This document shows, one piece after another, positions 7,991-18,385 of a DNA stretch of 64,000 nt. The stretch comes from Pseudomonas sp. CFBP13508 (GTDB lineage Bacteria; Pseudomonadota; Gammaproteobacteria; Pseudomonadales; Pseudomonadaceae), in NCBI RefSeq assembly GCF_005233515.1, contig NZ_QFZZ01000003.1, forward strand, positions 401,259-465,258, written 5' to 3'. Each line of letters starts with the position of its first letter. Within the stretch, counting starts at the first letter, position 1. The notes beneath the pieces were generated by a model that ran no database searches, was not told where the DNA came from, and saw nothing but the letters and a program-made list of their open reading frames with translations. Position numbers and translations under genes: made by a program.

Positions 7991-8714
7991 AATTTCCGCC
8001 CTGCATAAATACTACGGCGATCACCACGTACTCAAAGGCATCGACCTCAGCGTCGAGGAAGGTCAGGTCGTGGCGATCATCGGCCGCAGCGGCTCGGGCA
8101 AATCGACTCTGTTGCGCACACTCAACGGCCTGGAGTCGATCAACGACGGCGTGATCGAAGTCGACGGCGAATACCTCGACGCCGCCCGCGCCGATCTGCG
8201 CAGTCTGCGACAGAAGGTCGGCATGGTCTTCCAGCAGTTCAACCTGTTCCCGCACCTGACCGTCGGGGAGAACGTCATGCTCGCGCCGCAAGTGGTGCAG
8301 AAGGTGCCCAAAGCCAAGGCAGCCGAACTGGCGCGGGAAATGCTCGAGCGAGTCGGACTCGGGGAGAAATTCGATGCCTTTCCGGATCGCCTGTCCGGCG
8401 GGCAGCAACAGCGGGTGGCGATCGCCCGGGCTTTGGCGATGTCGCCGAAGGTGCTGCTGTGCGATGAAATCACCTCGGCGCTCGACCCTGAGCTGGTCAA
8501 TGAAGTGCTCAGCGTGGTTCGGCAACTGGCCAAGGAAGGCATGACGCTGATCATGGTCACCCACGAGATGCGCTTTGCCCGGGAAGTCGGCGATAAATTG
8601 GTCTTCATGCACCACGGCAAGGTGCACGAGGTGGGCGATCCGAAGGTGTTATTTGCCAATCCGCAGACGGCGGAGCTGGCGAACTTTATTGGCACGGTGG
8701 AAGCGACAGCCTGA
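7977..8714 (+). CDS. Amino-acid ABC transporter ATP-binding protein (GlnQ/HisP type)
   Basis: A 245-residue ATPase that powers the importer. Walker A GRSGSGKST lies near residues 36-44, the Q-loop in MVFQQFNLFPH, the signature LSGGQQQRVAIARAL near 140, Walker B VLLCDEITSALD and the H-loop VTHEM. The start at 7977 (MPLLRISAL) overlaps the end of the permease by 14 bases and follows GGAAAGGAG; the ATG at 7950 is less likely. It is the last gene of the operon; a REP pair follows. Confidence 0.93.
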   Translation: MPLLRISALHKYYGDHHVLKGIDLSVEEGQVVAIIGRSGSGKSTLLRTLNGLESINDGVIEVDGEYLDAARADLRSLRQKVGMVFQQFNLFPHLTVGENVMLAPQVVQKVPKAKAAELAREMLERVGLGEKFDAFPDRLSGGQQQRVAIARALAMSPKVLLCDEITSALDPELVNEVLSVVRQLAKEGMTLIMVTHEMRFAREVGDKLVFMHHGKVHEVGDPKVLFANPQTAELANFIGTVEATA

Positions 8715-8740
8715 AGATTCTCTGAAGCAGTGATGCCCTC

Positions 8741-8804
8741 TTCGCGAGCAGGCTCGCTCCCACAGGGGAATGCGCTCATCTGTGGGAGCGAGCCTGCTCG
8801 CGAA
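8741..8804. repeat. REP pair (GAGC family)
   Basis: Two 24-base REP copies in inverted orientation (8741-8764 and 8781-8804), separated by 16 bases, between the ABC importer operon and ppx. Confidence 0.9.
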
Positions 8805-8921
8805 TGGCCGCGCCGCGATCCCCAGACTTTCTACGCTGAATCAACGGTTTGAACCATGCGCGTTGGCGCCAGCGTTTGATCGTGGCACGATGTCGGGGTT
8901 ATCGACCGAGACCCCCTGACC

Positions 8922-10424
8922 ATGCCGCAATCCCAAGCCAAGAATCTGTCCCTGATCGCCGCAATCGACCTGGGCTCCAACAGCTTTCACATGGTCGTGG
9001 CCAAGGCCCAGAACGGCGAAATCCGCATTCTCGAGCGCCTCGGCGAGAAGGTGCAACTGGCCGCCGGCATCGACGATGCGCGCCAGCTCAACGAAGAATC
9101 GATGCAGCGCGGCCTCGATTGCCTCAAGCGCTTTGCGCAACTGATCAACGGTATGCCGCTCGGCGCCGTGCGCATCGTCGGCACCAACGCCCTGCGTGAA
9201 GCGCGCAACCGTGGCGAATTCATCCGCCGCGCCGAGGAAATCCTCGGCCACACGGTTGAAGTCATCTCCGGCCGTGAAGAAGCGCGCCTGATCTATCTCG
9301 GTGTTTCGCACACGCTCGCCGATACCCCGGGCAAACGTTTGGTCGCCGACATCGGCGGCGGCAGTACCGAATTCATCATCGGCCAGCGCTTCGAGCCTTT
9401 ATTGCGCGAAAGCCTGCAAATGGGCTGCGTGAGTTTCACCCAGCGCTACTTCAAGGACGGCAAGATCACCCCGGCGCGCTACGCCCAGGCTTACACGGCG
9501 GCGCGCCTGGAAATCATGAGCATCGAGCACGCCCTGCATCGCCTGACCTGGGATGAAGCCATCGGCTCCTCCGGTACGATTCGCGCCATCGGCCTGGCCC
9601 TGAAGGCTGGCGGCCACGGCAGCGGCGAGGTCAACGCCGAAGGCCTGGCATGGCTCAAGCGCAAGCTGTTCAAGCTGGGCGACGCCGACAAGATCGATTT
9701 CGAAGGCATCAAGCCTGATCGTCGGGCAATTTTCCCGGCGGGCCTGGCGATTCTCGAAGCGATCTTCGACGCCCTCGAACTGCAACGCATGGATCACTGC
9801 GAAGGCGCGCTGCGTGAAGGCGTGCTGTATGACCTGCTCGGACGTCATCATCACGAAGACGTGCGCGAACGCACCCTGACCTCGCTGATGGAGCGCTATC
9901 ACGTCGACCTGGAACAGGCGGCGCGGGTCGAGCGCAAGGCCCTGCACGCCTTCGATCAGGTCGCCGTGGACTGGGAACTGGACGACGGCATCTGGCGCGA
10001 ACTGCTCGGCTGGGCGGCGAAAGTGCACGAAGTCGGCCTCGACATCGCTCACTATCACTACCACAAGCATGGCGCCTACCTGATCGAGCACTCGGACCTG
10101 GCCGGCTTCTCCCGCGAGGATCAGCAGATGCTCGCGCTATTGGTGCGCGGGCACCGGCGCAATATTCCCAAGGACAAGTTCGCCGAATTCGGCGATGACG
10201 GCATCAAACTGATTCGCCTGTGCGTGCTGCTGCGGTTCGCCATTCTGTTCCATCACATTCGCGGAACCCAGGCGATGCCGCAGGTGGTGCTACATGCCAA
10301 TGGCGACCATCTCGATGTGGAATTCCCGGAGAACTGGCTGGATGAAAATCAGCTGACTCAGGCGGATTTCGGCCTCGAGGCCGATTGGTTGACGCGGGTG
10401 GGGATTATTCTCACGGTGCACTGA
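8922..10424 (+). CDS. ppx: Exopolyphosphatase
   Basis: A 500-residue Ppx/GppA phosphatase that removes terminal phosphate from polyphosphate. An ASKHA-type ATPase fold is shown by [14 protein letters not shown] near residue 14 and by [10 protein letters not shown] near 144. The C-terminal half is the HD-like helical domain. Length agrees with long-form proteobacterial Ppx. It is convergent with ppk1, the synthase for the same polymer, with a terminator and a repeat element between them. Confidence 0.97.
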   Translation: MPQSQAKNLSLIAAIDLGSNSFHMVVAKAQNGEIRILERLGEKVQLAAGIDDARQLNEESMQRGLDCLKRFAQLINGMPLGAVRIVGTNALREARNRGEFIRRAEEILGHTVEVISGREEARLIYLGVSHTLADTPGKRLVADIGGGSTEFIIGQRFEPLLRESLQMGCVSFTQRYFKDGKITPARYAQAYTAARLEIMSIEHALHRLTWDEAIGSSGTIRAIGLALKAGGHGSGEVNAEGLAWLKRKLFKLGDADKIDFEGIKPDRRAIFPAGLAILEAIFDALELQRMDHCEGALREGVLYDLLGRHHHEDVRERTLTSLMERYHVDLEQAARVERKALHAFDQVAVDWELDDGIWRELLGWAAKVHEVGLDIAHYHYHKHGAYLIEHSDLAGFSREDQQMLALLVRGHRRNIPKDKFAEFGDDGIKLIRLCVLLRFAILFHHIRGTQAMPQVVLHANGDHLDVEFPENWLDENQLTQADFGLEADWLTRVGIILTVH

Positions 10425-10439
10425 GTAACTGGCTGGCAC

Positions 10440-10471
10440 AAAAAAGGCGATCCGTTAGGATCGCCTTTTTA
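10440..10471. terminator. Terminator after ppx
   Basis: A perfect stem (AAAAAGGCGATCC and its complement around GTTA) ending in a T-run begins 16 bases after the ppx stop. The A-run on the other side may also serve leftward transcription. Confidence 0.88.
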
Positions 10472-10504
10472 TTGGGTTTGGTTTGAGAGCGGCGGTGTAG
10501 CTCT

Positions 10505-10652
10505 CCCCTCACCCCAGCCCTCTCCCGAGGGAGAGGGAGCCGATTTGTACTAGCGTTGAGGCCAGAGTTCGATCAGGTATTTCAGGTCAATGTATGACGC
10601 AAGACACCTCGGTCAGTCCCCTCTCCCTCCGGGAGAGGGCTAGGGTGAGGGG
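10505..10652. repeat. Composite palindromic element, CCCCTCACCC...GGGTGAGGGG
   Basis: Two outer arms (CCCCTCACCCCAGCCCTCTCCC at 10505-10526 and its near-complement ending at 10652) flank about 90 bases. Each arm also forms its own small hairpin (CTCTCCC-GGGAGAG). This is the REPIN-like layout of a mobile palindromic element family that recurs in pseudomonads. It sits between the convergent ppx and ppk1 genes. Confidence 0.75.
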
Positions 10653-10672
10653 CTTTTGCTCTTGGCTTTGCT

Positions 10673-12898
10673 TTAGCTGCTGACAGGCAGTATCGGGCTA
10701 CCCAGCCGCTCCAGCAACGTCGCCTGCGCACTGCGCGGGTTCTGGTTGCCGGTGGGTGTGTTGCGGATGTAGCGGCCGTCCGACTGCAGACTCCAGCTGT
10801 GGGTGTTGTCGGTCAGGTACAGCTCCAGCTCTTTCTTCACTCGGGTCAGCAGCTTCTTGCCTTCCACCGGGAAGCAGGTCTCGACACGCTTGTCGAGGTT
10901 GCGCTCCATCCAGTCGGCGCTGGAGAGGAACATCTGCTCGTCGCCGCCGTTGAGGAAGTAGAACACCCGCGTGTGCTCGAGGAAGCGGCCGATGATCGAG
11001 CGCACATGAATGTTGTGCGAGACCCCGGCGATGCCCGGACGCAGGCAGCACATGCCGCGCACCACCAGATCGATGCGCACGCCGGACTGGCTGGCCTTGT
11101 ACAGCGCGCGGATGATCTTCGGATCGGTCAGCGAGTTGAACTTGGCGATGATGTGCGCCGGTTTGCCTTCGAGGGCGAACTGGGTTTCGCGGGCAATCAT
11201 GTCGAGCATGCCCTTCTTCAGGGTGAACGGCGCATGCAGCAGCTTTTTCATGCGCAGTGTCTTGCCCATGCCGATCAACTGGCTGAACAGTTTGCCGACG
11301 TCTTCGCACAAGGCGTCGTCGGAGGTCAGCAGGCTGTAGTCGGTGTAGAGCTTGGCGTTACCGGCGTGGTAGTTGCCGGTGCCAAGGTGCGCGTAGCGGA
11401 CGATTTCGCCAGCCTCACGGCGCAGGATCAGCATCATCTTGGCGTGGGTCTTGAAGCCGACCACTCCGTAGATCACCACCGCACCGGCCGCTTGCAGACG
11501 GCTGGCCAGTTGCAGGTTGGATTCTTCGTCGAAGCGCGCACGCAGCTCGATCACCGCGGTGACTTCCTTGCCGTTACGCGCGGCATCCACCAGCGCATCG
11601 ACGATCTCGGAGTTGGCCCCGGAGCGGTACAGCGTTTGCCGTACGGCGAGTACGTGCGGGTCTTTCGCGGCCTGACGCAGCAGGTCGACCACCGGCGTGA
11701 ACGACTCGAACGGGTGCAGCAGGAGGATGTCCTGCTTGCTGACCACACTGAAGATGTTTTCGCTGTTCTGCAGCAGTTTCGGGATCTGCGGGGTGAACGG
11801 CGTGTATTGCAGCTCCGGATGGCTGTCCAGACCGGTGATGCTGAACAGGCGCGTCAGGTTGACCGGGCCGTTGACCTGGTACAGCTCGGTCTCGCTCAGG
11901 TTGAACTGCTTGAGCAGATAGTCCGAGAGGTGTTTCGGGCAGGTGTCGGCGACTTCCAGACGCACCGCGTCACCGTAACGCCGCGAGAACAACTCGCCAC
12001 GCAGAGCGCGGGCCAAGTCTTCGACGTCTTCGGAATCGAGCGCCAGGTCGGCGTTGCGGGTCAGACGGAACTGGTAGCAGCCTTTGACCTTCATGCCCTG
12101 GAACAGGTCATCGGCGTGGGCGTGGATCATCGACGACAGGAATACATAGTTGTCGCCGGCGCCGCCGACTTCTTCCGGCACCTTGATGATCCGTGGCAGC
12201 AGACGCGGCGCCGGGATGATCGCCAGACCGGAGTCGCGCCCGAAGGCGTCGATGCCTTCGAGCTCGACAATGAAGTTCAGGCTCTTGTTCACCAGCAGCG
12301 GGAACGGGTGCGTCGGGTCGAGGCCGATCGGGGTGATGATCGGCGCGATCTCGTCGCGGAAATAGCGGCGTACCCAGGTCTTGAGCTTGGTTGTCCAGTT
12401 GCGCCGACGGATGAAGCGCACCTGATGCTTTTCCAGCTCCGGCAGGAGGATGTCGTTGAGGATCGCGTACTGGCGGTCAACGTGACCGTGGACCAGTTCG
12501 CTGATCCGCGCCAGCGCCTGATGCGGCTGCAAGCCGTCAGCGCCGGCCTGTTCGCGGGCAAAAGTGATCTGCTTTTTCAGCCCGGCGACGCGGATCTCGA
12601 AGAATTCGTCGAGGTTGCTGGAGAAGATCAGCAGGAACTTCAGCCGCTCCAGCAACGGGTAGGACTCGTCCAGCGCCTGTTCCAGCACGCGGATGTTGAA
12701 CTGCAATTGCGAAAGCTCGCGGTGGATGTACAGGCTGCTGTCATCCAGGCCGGGAATGGCGATCGCCGGCACCGCCACAGCGGTTTCGGCAACCGGCGCG
12801 GGTGGCGCAGGCTCCAGTTCCGGCGGGGTTTCGGTGATTTGCTCGACCACCGGCTGAGCTTCTTTTACGGCAACTTCAGTGAGTCCTTCGGTATTCAT
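10673..12898 (-). CDS. ppk1: Polyphosphate kinase 1
   Basis: A 741-residue enzyme that builds polyphosphate from ATP and can run in reverse. After a 50-residue Pro/Ala/Glu-rich N-terminal tail not part of the core fold come the N, head and two catalytic domains. The landmarks [11 protein letters not shown] and HLGTGNYH (containing the phosphorylated histidine region) are intact, and the second catalytic domain reads [16 protein letters not shown]. It begins 18 bases after hemB and shares its direction, so the two are probably co-transcribed. Placement opposite ppx is conserved in Pseudomonas. Confidence 0.97.
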   Translation of the reverse strand: MNTEGLTEVAVKEAQPVVEQITETPPELEPAPPAPVAETAVAVPAIAIPGLDDSSLYIHRELSQLQFNIRVLEQALDESYPLLERLKFLLIFSSNLDEFFEIRVAGLKKQITFAREQAGADGLQPHQALARISELVHGHVDRQYAILNDILLPELEKHQVRFIRRRNWTTKLKTWVRRYFRDEIAPIITPIGLDPTHPFPLLVNKSLNFIVELEGIDAFGRDSGLAIIPAPRLLPRIIKVPEEVGGAGDNYVFLSSMIHAHADDLFQGMKVKGCYQFRLTRNADLALDSEDVEDLARALRGELFSRRYGDAVRLEVADTCPKHLSDYLLKQFNLSETELYQVNGPVNLTRLFSITGLDSHPELQYTPFTPQIPKLLQNSENIFSVVSKQDILLLHPFESFTPVVDLLRQAAKDPHVLAVRQTLYRSGANSEIVDALVDAARNGKEVTAVIELRARFDEESNLQLASRLQAAGAVVIYGVVGFKTHAKMMLILRREAGEIVRYAHLGTGNYHAGNAKLYTDYSLLTSDDALCEDVGKLFSQLIGMGKTLRMKKLLHAPFTLKKGMLDMIARETQFALEGKPAHIIAKFNSLTDPKIIRALYKASQSGVRIDLVVRGMCCLRPGIAGVSHNIHVRSIIGRFLEHTRVFYFLNGGDEQMFLSSADWMERNLDKRVETCFPVEGKKLLTRVKKELELYLTDNTHSWSLQSDGRYIRNTPTGNQNPRSAQATLLERLGSPILPVSS

Positions 12899-12916
12899 GG
12901 AATGTTCCTGGGAGGG

Positions 12917-14056
<1,140 letters not shown>

Positions 14057-14137
14057 TCACGTCGAGACACATTTGGACACTTTCATGAATGTGCCCGAAG
14101 GGTTAGGCTGCGCGTTCATTTCGCCAGCACCCAGACA

Positions 14138-14797
14138 ATGCTCCAACAATTTCTGCACGACTTTGGCTACTTTGCCTTGTTTCTCGGCACGTTCTTCGAA
14201 GGCGAAACCATTCTGGTGCTCGCAGGCTTTCTTGCGTTCCGTGGATACATGGACATCAACCTGGTGGTGGTCGTGGCGTTCTTCGGCAGTTATGCCGGCG
14301 ACCAGCTGTGGTACTTCCTGGGGCGCAAGCACGGGCGCAAATTGCTTGCGCGCAAACCGCGCTGGCAGATGATGGGCGACCGTGCGCTGGAGCACATCCG
14401 CAAACATCCGGACATCTGGGTCCTGAGCTTCCGCTTCGTTTATGGCCTGCGCACGGTGATGCCGGTGGCGATCGGCCTGTCCGGTTATCCACCGGGACGT
14501 TACTTGCTGCTCAATGGCATCGGCGCGGCGATCTGGGCCACCGCGCTGGCTGCGGCGGCTTACCACTTCGGCGCAGTGCTGGAAGGCATGCTCGGCAGCA
14601 TCAAGAAGTACGAGCTGTGGGTGCTCGGCGCCTTGCTTATTCTCGGGCTGGGCCTGTGGCTGCGGCGCCGCTTCAAGAATGCGCAACTGGCGAAGAAAAT
14701 CTACCAGGACGAGCAACTCGCCAAGGCCGCCGAGGCAGAGCAGTTGCGCCAGGCCGAAGCGACCCCTCCTGCCGGCCCGAAAACGCCAGCCGAATAA
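14138..14797 (+). CDS. DedA-family membrane protein
   Basis: A 219-residue inner-membrane protein of the DedA/VTT family. The hallmark regions are FFEGETILVLAGFLA near residue 20 and FRFVYGLRTVMPVAIGLSG near residue 107, with several membrane segments and a basic, Ala/Glu-rich cytoplasmic C-tail after residue 185. Family members affect proton-motive force and undecaprenyl-phosphate or lipid flipping. A strong ribosome site is not evident before ATG 14138. Confidence 0.9.
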   Translation: MLQQFLHDFGYFALFLGTFFEGETILVLAGFLAFRGYMDINLVVVVAFFGSYAGDQLWYFLGRKHGRKLLARKPRWQMMGDRALEHIRKHPDIWVLSFRFVYGLRTVMPVAIGLSGYPPGRYLLLNGIGAAIWATALAAAAYHFGAVLEGMLGSIKKYELWVLGALLILGLGLWLRRRFKNAQLAKKIYQDEQLAKAAEAEQLRQAEATPPAGPKTPAE

Positions 14798-14964
14798 GCC
14801 ATTCGCTGGCGGCTGCCATGCGCAGTCCAGGCAAATAATGAACACCCCGCCGCCGTTGTGATCCATTGAGAGAGCGCTCTGTTCCCGCGCGCGCCAGCCA
14901 TGCCCCTATGGCCACACGCGACGATTTGAGGGACATTGAGCGCCATGAATCTGGAGAGAAGCCC

Positions 14965-15633
14965 ATGAGCAAAAAAGTTGCAGTGATCCTGTCCGGCAGT
15001 GGCGTGTACGACGGCGCCGAAATCCAGGAAAGTGTCATCACCCTGCTGCGCCTCGACCAGCGCGGCGCACAGGTGCAGTGCTTCGCGCCGAACATCGCGC
15101 AATTGCATGTGATCAATCACCTGACCGGCGAAGAAATGCCGGAATCGCGCAACGTGCTGGTGGAGTCGGCGCGCATTGCCCGGGGCAACGTCAAGGATAT
15201 CCGCGATGCCGACGTCGAGGACTTCGACGCACTGATCGTGCCCGGCGGATTTGGCGCAGCGAAGAACCTGTCGAACTTCGCCATCGAAGGCGCCGGCTGC
15301 ACCGTGCAACCCGAAGTGCTGGCCCTGGCCGAAGCATTTGCCGAAGCGGGCAAACCGGTCGGGCTGATCTGCATCTCCCCGGCGCTGGCGGCGAAAATCT
15401 ATGGCCCGGGGGTGACCTGCACCATCGGTAACGACGCCGACACCGCTGCGGCCATGAACAAGATGGGCGCTACCCACGAAGAGTGCGCCGTGACCGAAAT
15501 CGTCGAAGACAAGGCGCGCAAACTGGTCACCACCCCGGCGTACATGCTGGCGCAGACCATCAGTGAAGCGGCTTCGGGGATCAACAAACTGGTCGACCGC
15601 GTGCTCGAACTGACTCACGAAAACGACGCTTGA
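14965..15633 (+). CDS. elbB: Isoprenoid biosynthesis glyoxalase ElbB
   Basis: A 222-residue DJ-1/PfpI-type protein. The family N-terminus KVAVILSGSGVYDGAEI, the loop FDALIVPGGFGAAKN and the nucleophile-elbow cysteine in GLICISPAL (near residue 137) are present. E. coli ElbB has glyoxalase activity and was linked to isoprenoid synthesis. The start at 14965 follows GGAGAGAAGC; the longer frame from 14866 adds an unrelated 33 residues. Confidence 0.92.
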   Translation: MSKKVAVILSGSGVYDGAEIQESVITLLRLDQRGAQVQCFAPNIAQLHVINHLTGEEMPESRNVLVESARIARGNVKDIRDADVEDFDALIVPGGFGAAKNLSNFAIEGAGCTVQPEVLALAEAFAEAGKPVGLICISPALAAKIYGPGVTCTIGNDADTAAAMNKMGATHEECAVTEIVEDKARKLVTTPAYMLAQTISEAASGINKLVDRVLELTHENDA

Positions 15634-15656
15634 TCCCTCGCCGTACGTGAAACAAA

Positions 15657-15745
15657 TGTGGGAGCGAGCCTGCTCGCGAATGCGTTGTATCAGCCAACAT
15701 CAGGTTGTATGACACACAGATTTCGCGAGCAGGCTCGCTCCCACA
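15657..15745. repeat. REP pair (GAGC family)
   Basis: Inverted REP copies at 15657-15680 and 15722-15745, between convergent elbB and the UPF0178 gene. Confidence 0.9.
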
Positions 15746-15760
15746 GCGATTGTGCAAGAC

Positions 15761-16216
15761 TCAGGGCTTGCGAGTGAGTCGGGTCAGAATCCGATCCAGC
15801 GCATTGGCAAACGCCTGCTTTTCACGCTCGCCAAACGGCGCCGGGCCGCCGCTCATCTGGCCCTGCTCCCTCAGATCGGTAAACAGGTTACGCACCGCCA
15901 GGCGTTCGCCCATGTTCTGCGCATCGAACTCCTTGCCGCGCGGATCCAGCGCCGCCACGCCCTTCTTCACCAGCCGATCGGCCAGCGGAATATCGCTGCA
16001 GATCACCAGCTCGCCCGGCACCGCATGCTCGACCAGATAATCATCCGCCGCATCCGGCCCGCTCGGCACCACAATCAGTTTGACGATCGCCAGCCCCGGC
16101 TTGATCTGCGGCTGCCCGGCCACCAGCACCACTTCGAACTGGCGCTTTAACGCGAACTTCACCACCAGATCCTTCGCCGCCCGCGGACAGGCGTCGGCAT
16201 CGATCCATACACGCAT
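15761..16216 (-). CDS. YaiI/YqxD family protein (UPF0178)
   Basis: A 151-residue conserved protein of unknown function. The family opening WIDADACPRAAKD and the internal pattern GELVICSDIPLADRLVKKG are clear, and the latter resembles PIN-like nuclease folds with conserved acidic residues. It is cytoplasmic, with no signal peptide. REP pairs lie on both sides and it stands alone as a transcription unit. Confidence 0.93.
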   Translation of the reverse strand: MRVWIDADACPRAAKDLVVKFALKRQFEVVLVAGQPQIKPGLAIVKLIVVPSGPDAADDYLVEHAVPGELVICSDIPLADRLVKKGVAALDPRGKEFDAQNMGERLAVRNLFTDLREQGQMSGGPAPFGEREKQAFANALDRILTRLTRKP

Positions 16217-16234
16217 GTTCTTGCCTCCAAAAAA

Positions 16235-16298
16235 TTCGCGAGCAGGCTCGCTCCCACAGGATACATACCGAACCTGTGGGAGCGAGCCTGCTCGCGAA
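16235..16298. repeat. REP pair (GAGC family)
   Basis: Inverted REP copies at 16235-16258 and 16275-16298, between the UPF0178 gene start and the end of the FTR1 gene. Confidence 0.9.
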
Positions 16299-16318
16299 TA
16301 TGAGCGCAGCGAATGCCT

Positions 16319-18217
16319 TTATGCAGCCGAAACCCGACGCTTCTCCGCCACCCAACTGCGCCCATACAGCACAGCAATCGCCACAATCGCCACCACCTGC
16401 GCGGTCAGCGAATAGGCATCGGCATGGATCCCCAGCCAGTCGAATTCAAAGAACGCCACCGGCCGTGTGCCGAAGATCCCGGCTTCCTGCAAGGCCTTCA
16501 CGCCATGCCCGGCAAATACCACCGACAACGCGCACAACAGCGCGGCGTTGATGCTGAAGAACAAGGTCAGCGGCAGTTTCGCCGAGCCGCGCAGGATCAC
16601 CCACGCCAGGCCGACCAGCAGCACCAGCGCCGTCGCGCCGCCGGCCAGCACGGCGTTGTGCCCGGCCGGCCCGGCCTGCAGCCACAGGGTTTCGTAGAAC
16701 AGGATCACTTCGAACAATTCGCGGTAGACCGAGAAGAACGCCAGGATCGCAAAACCGAAGCGACCACCGCCGCCGACCAGGCTGCTTTTGATGTAATCCT
16801 GCCAGGCCGCCGCGTGACGGCGGTCATGCATCCACACGCCGAGCCACAACACCATGACGCTGGCAAACAGCGCGGTGGCGCCTTCGAGCAACTCACGCTG
16901 CGAACCGCTGACGTCGATCACATACGCCGCCAGCGCCCAGGTGCCCAAGCCTGCCAGCAAGGCCAGGCCCCAACCGACGTTGACGCTGCGCACCGCCGAT
17001 TGCTGGCCAGTGTTACGCAGGAAGGCGAGGATCGCCGCCAGCACCAGAATCGCTTCCAGACCTTCGCGTAGCAGAATCAACAGACCGGAGATGTAGCTCA
17101 GCGACCAGCTCAGACCATCGCTGCCCAGCAGGCCGGCGGATTCCTTGAGTTTGGCCTTGGCCGCGTCCAGACGCTGCTCGGCCTGCTCGACGGGCAGACC
17201 GTCCTGCAGCGACTGCCGGTACGCCATCAGTGATTTTTCGGTGTCCTTGCGCACGTTGGCATCGACGTTATCCAGCGAGCTTTCGACCAGTTCGAAGCCT
17301 TCCAGATACGCCGCTACCGACAGGTCATAGGCCTGATCATGTTCACCGGCGCGGTAGGCCGCGAGGCTCTTGTCCAACGTGGCGGCGGTGTAATCGAGCA
17401 ACTGCGCTGGACCGCGCTTGACCTGCGGCGGTTGCGCGCGCTGAGCCCGGAACGTTGCCGCGACCTCTGCGCCCTCGGCAGCCTGCACTTCGGCCGGGGT
17501 CTGGCGGGCCAGGTCGGCGATGTTGTAGACCTTGTCGGACTTGGCGGCCGCCGCATCGGCACTGAAGCCGGCGATGTAGGTGGCCAGATCCCAGCGCTGG
17601 CGATCATCGAGCTGATCGGCGAACGCCGGCATGTCGGTGCCTTCGACGCCCTGGCCGAGGGTGCTGTAGATCGCGTACAGGCTCAGGTGATCCATGCGCG
17701 CCGCATCACGAAGGTTGGCAGGCGCGGGGGTCAGACCGACACCGGCCGGGCCGTCGCCAGCACCTGTATCGCCGTGGCACACCGAGCAGTTCTGCGCATA
17801 CAGCGGCGCGCCGCGTGTCGGGTCTGGAGTGATGATCGGTGCCTGACTGACTTCATAAGCCACCGCCAGTTTCGCCCCCAGCTGTCGGGCCTGACGGGCG
17901 ACATCAGCACCGTCCTGCTTCGCACTGATGGCTGCGTGCAAAGACTCCACGCCCTGTTCCAGCGCGACTTTTTCCGGTTTGGCTGGCAAGGAAGTGATCA
18001 AGCCTTGCAGAACCTGGGTGAATTCCAGCTGCTCGCGGTATTCGCCATCGTCGATGACTTTGCCTGCCGCGACCGTTGGCGGGTAATCGGCACTGATGTA
18101 ATCGAGCAGGTGCAACGCTTGCGGCGCGCCTTCCACGGTATCGGCCAGCAGCGGCAGGCTGCTCAGGGACAATAACGGGAACAGCAGCCAGGCCAGCAAT
18201 CGGGACGAGGCAGTCAT
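16319..18217 (-). CDS. Cytochrome c/FTR1-family iron permease fusion
   Basis: A 632-residue membrane protein. Signal peptide about residues 1-25; a periplasmic helical segment; a cytochrome c domain with heme motif CSVCH near residue 144 and a methionine ligand candidate in GTDMPAF; a second periplasmic helical region; then a C-terminal FTR1 permease with about seven membrane segments. Iron-binding REXXE motifs are visible as LREGLEAIL and YRELFEVIL. FTR1 proteins import iron coupled to oxidation, and a fused cytochrome could take the electrons. An 8-bp inverted repeat lies just upstream of the start; no clear Fur box was found. The domain order is known in pseudomonads. Confidence 0.88.
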   Translation of the reverse strand: MTASSRLLAWLLFPLLSLSSLPLLADTVEGAPQALHLLDYISADYPPTVAAGKVIDDGEYREQLEFTQVLQGLITSLPAKPEKVALEQGVESLHAAISAKQDGADVARQARQLGAKLAVAYEVSQAPIITPDPTRGAPLYAQNCSVCHGDTGAGDGPAGVGLTPAPANLRDAARMDHLSLYAIYSTLGQGVEGTDMPAFADQLDDRQRWDLATYIAGFSADAAAAKSDKVYNIADLARQTPAEVQAAEGAEVAATFRAQRAQPPQVKRGPAQLLDYTAATLDKSLAAYRAGEHDQAYDLSVAAYLEGFELVESSLDNVDANVRKDTEKSLMAYRQSLQDGLPVEQAEQRLDAAKAKLKESAGLLGSDGLSWSLSYISGLLILLREGLEAILVLAAILAFLRNTGQQSAVRSVNVGWGLALLAGLGTWALAAYVIDVSGSQRELLEGATALFASVMVLWLGVWMHDRRHAAAWQDYIKSSLVGGGGRFGFAILAFFSVYRELFEVILFYETLWLQAGPAGHNAVLAGGATALVLLVGLAWVILRGSAKLPLTLFFSINAALLCALSVVFAGHGVKALQEAGIFGTRPVAFFEFDWLGIHADAYSLTAQVVAIVAIAVLYGRSWVAEKRRVSAA

Positions 18218-18237
18218 GAACGAATCTCAAATGGAAA

Positions 18238-18265
18238 TGCGAAGTTACATATTGTTCACTTCGCA
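18238..18265. promoter_or_regulatory. Inverted repeat upstream of the FTR1 gene
   Basis: A perfect 8-bp inverted repeat TGCGAAGT-N12-ACTTCGCA begins 21 bases before the FTR1 start codon. It could be an operator or a leader hairpin; it does not match the Fur consensus. Confidence 0.4.
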
Positions 18266-18385
18266 GACGTTTCTCTCAAGCTTTGTCGGTGTCGGCAGGG
18301 AATGATTCATATCGCTGAAGCGATGTGCCACCATCGACTCCAATAACGTAAATGCTCCCCATTTGCTCAAGGAAGCCCCCTTTCA

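Noticed and set aside
8883-8900. TGGCACGATGTC before ppx as a sigma-54 promoter
   Set aside because: The -12 GC is missing at the required spacing.
18238-18265. Fur box before the FTR1 gene
   Set aside because: The inverted repeat TGCGAAGT does not fit the Fur consensus in either register.
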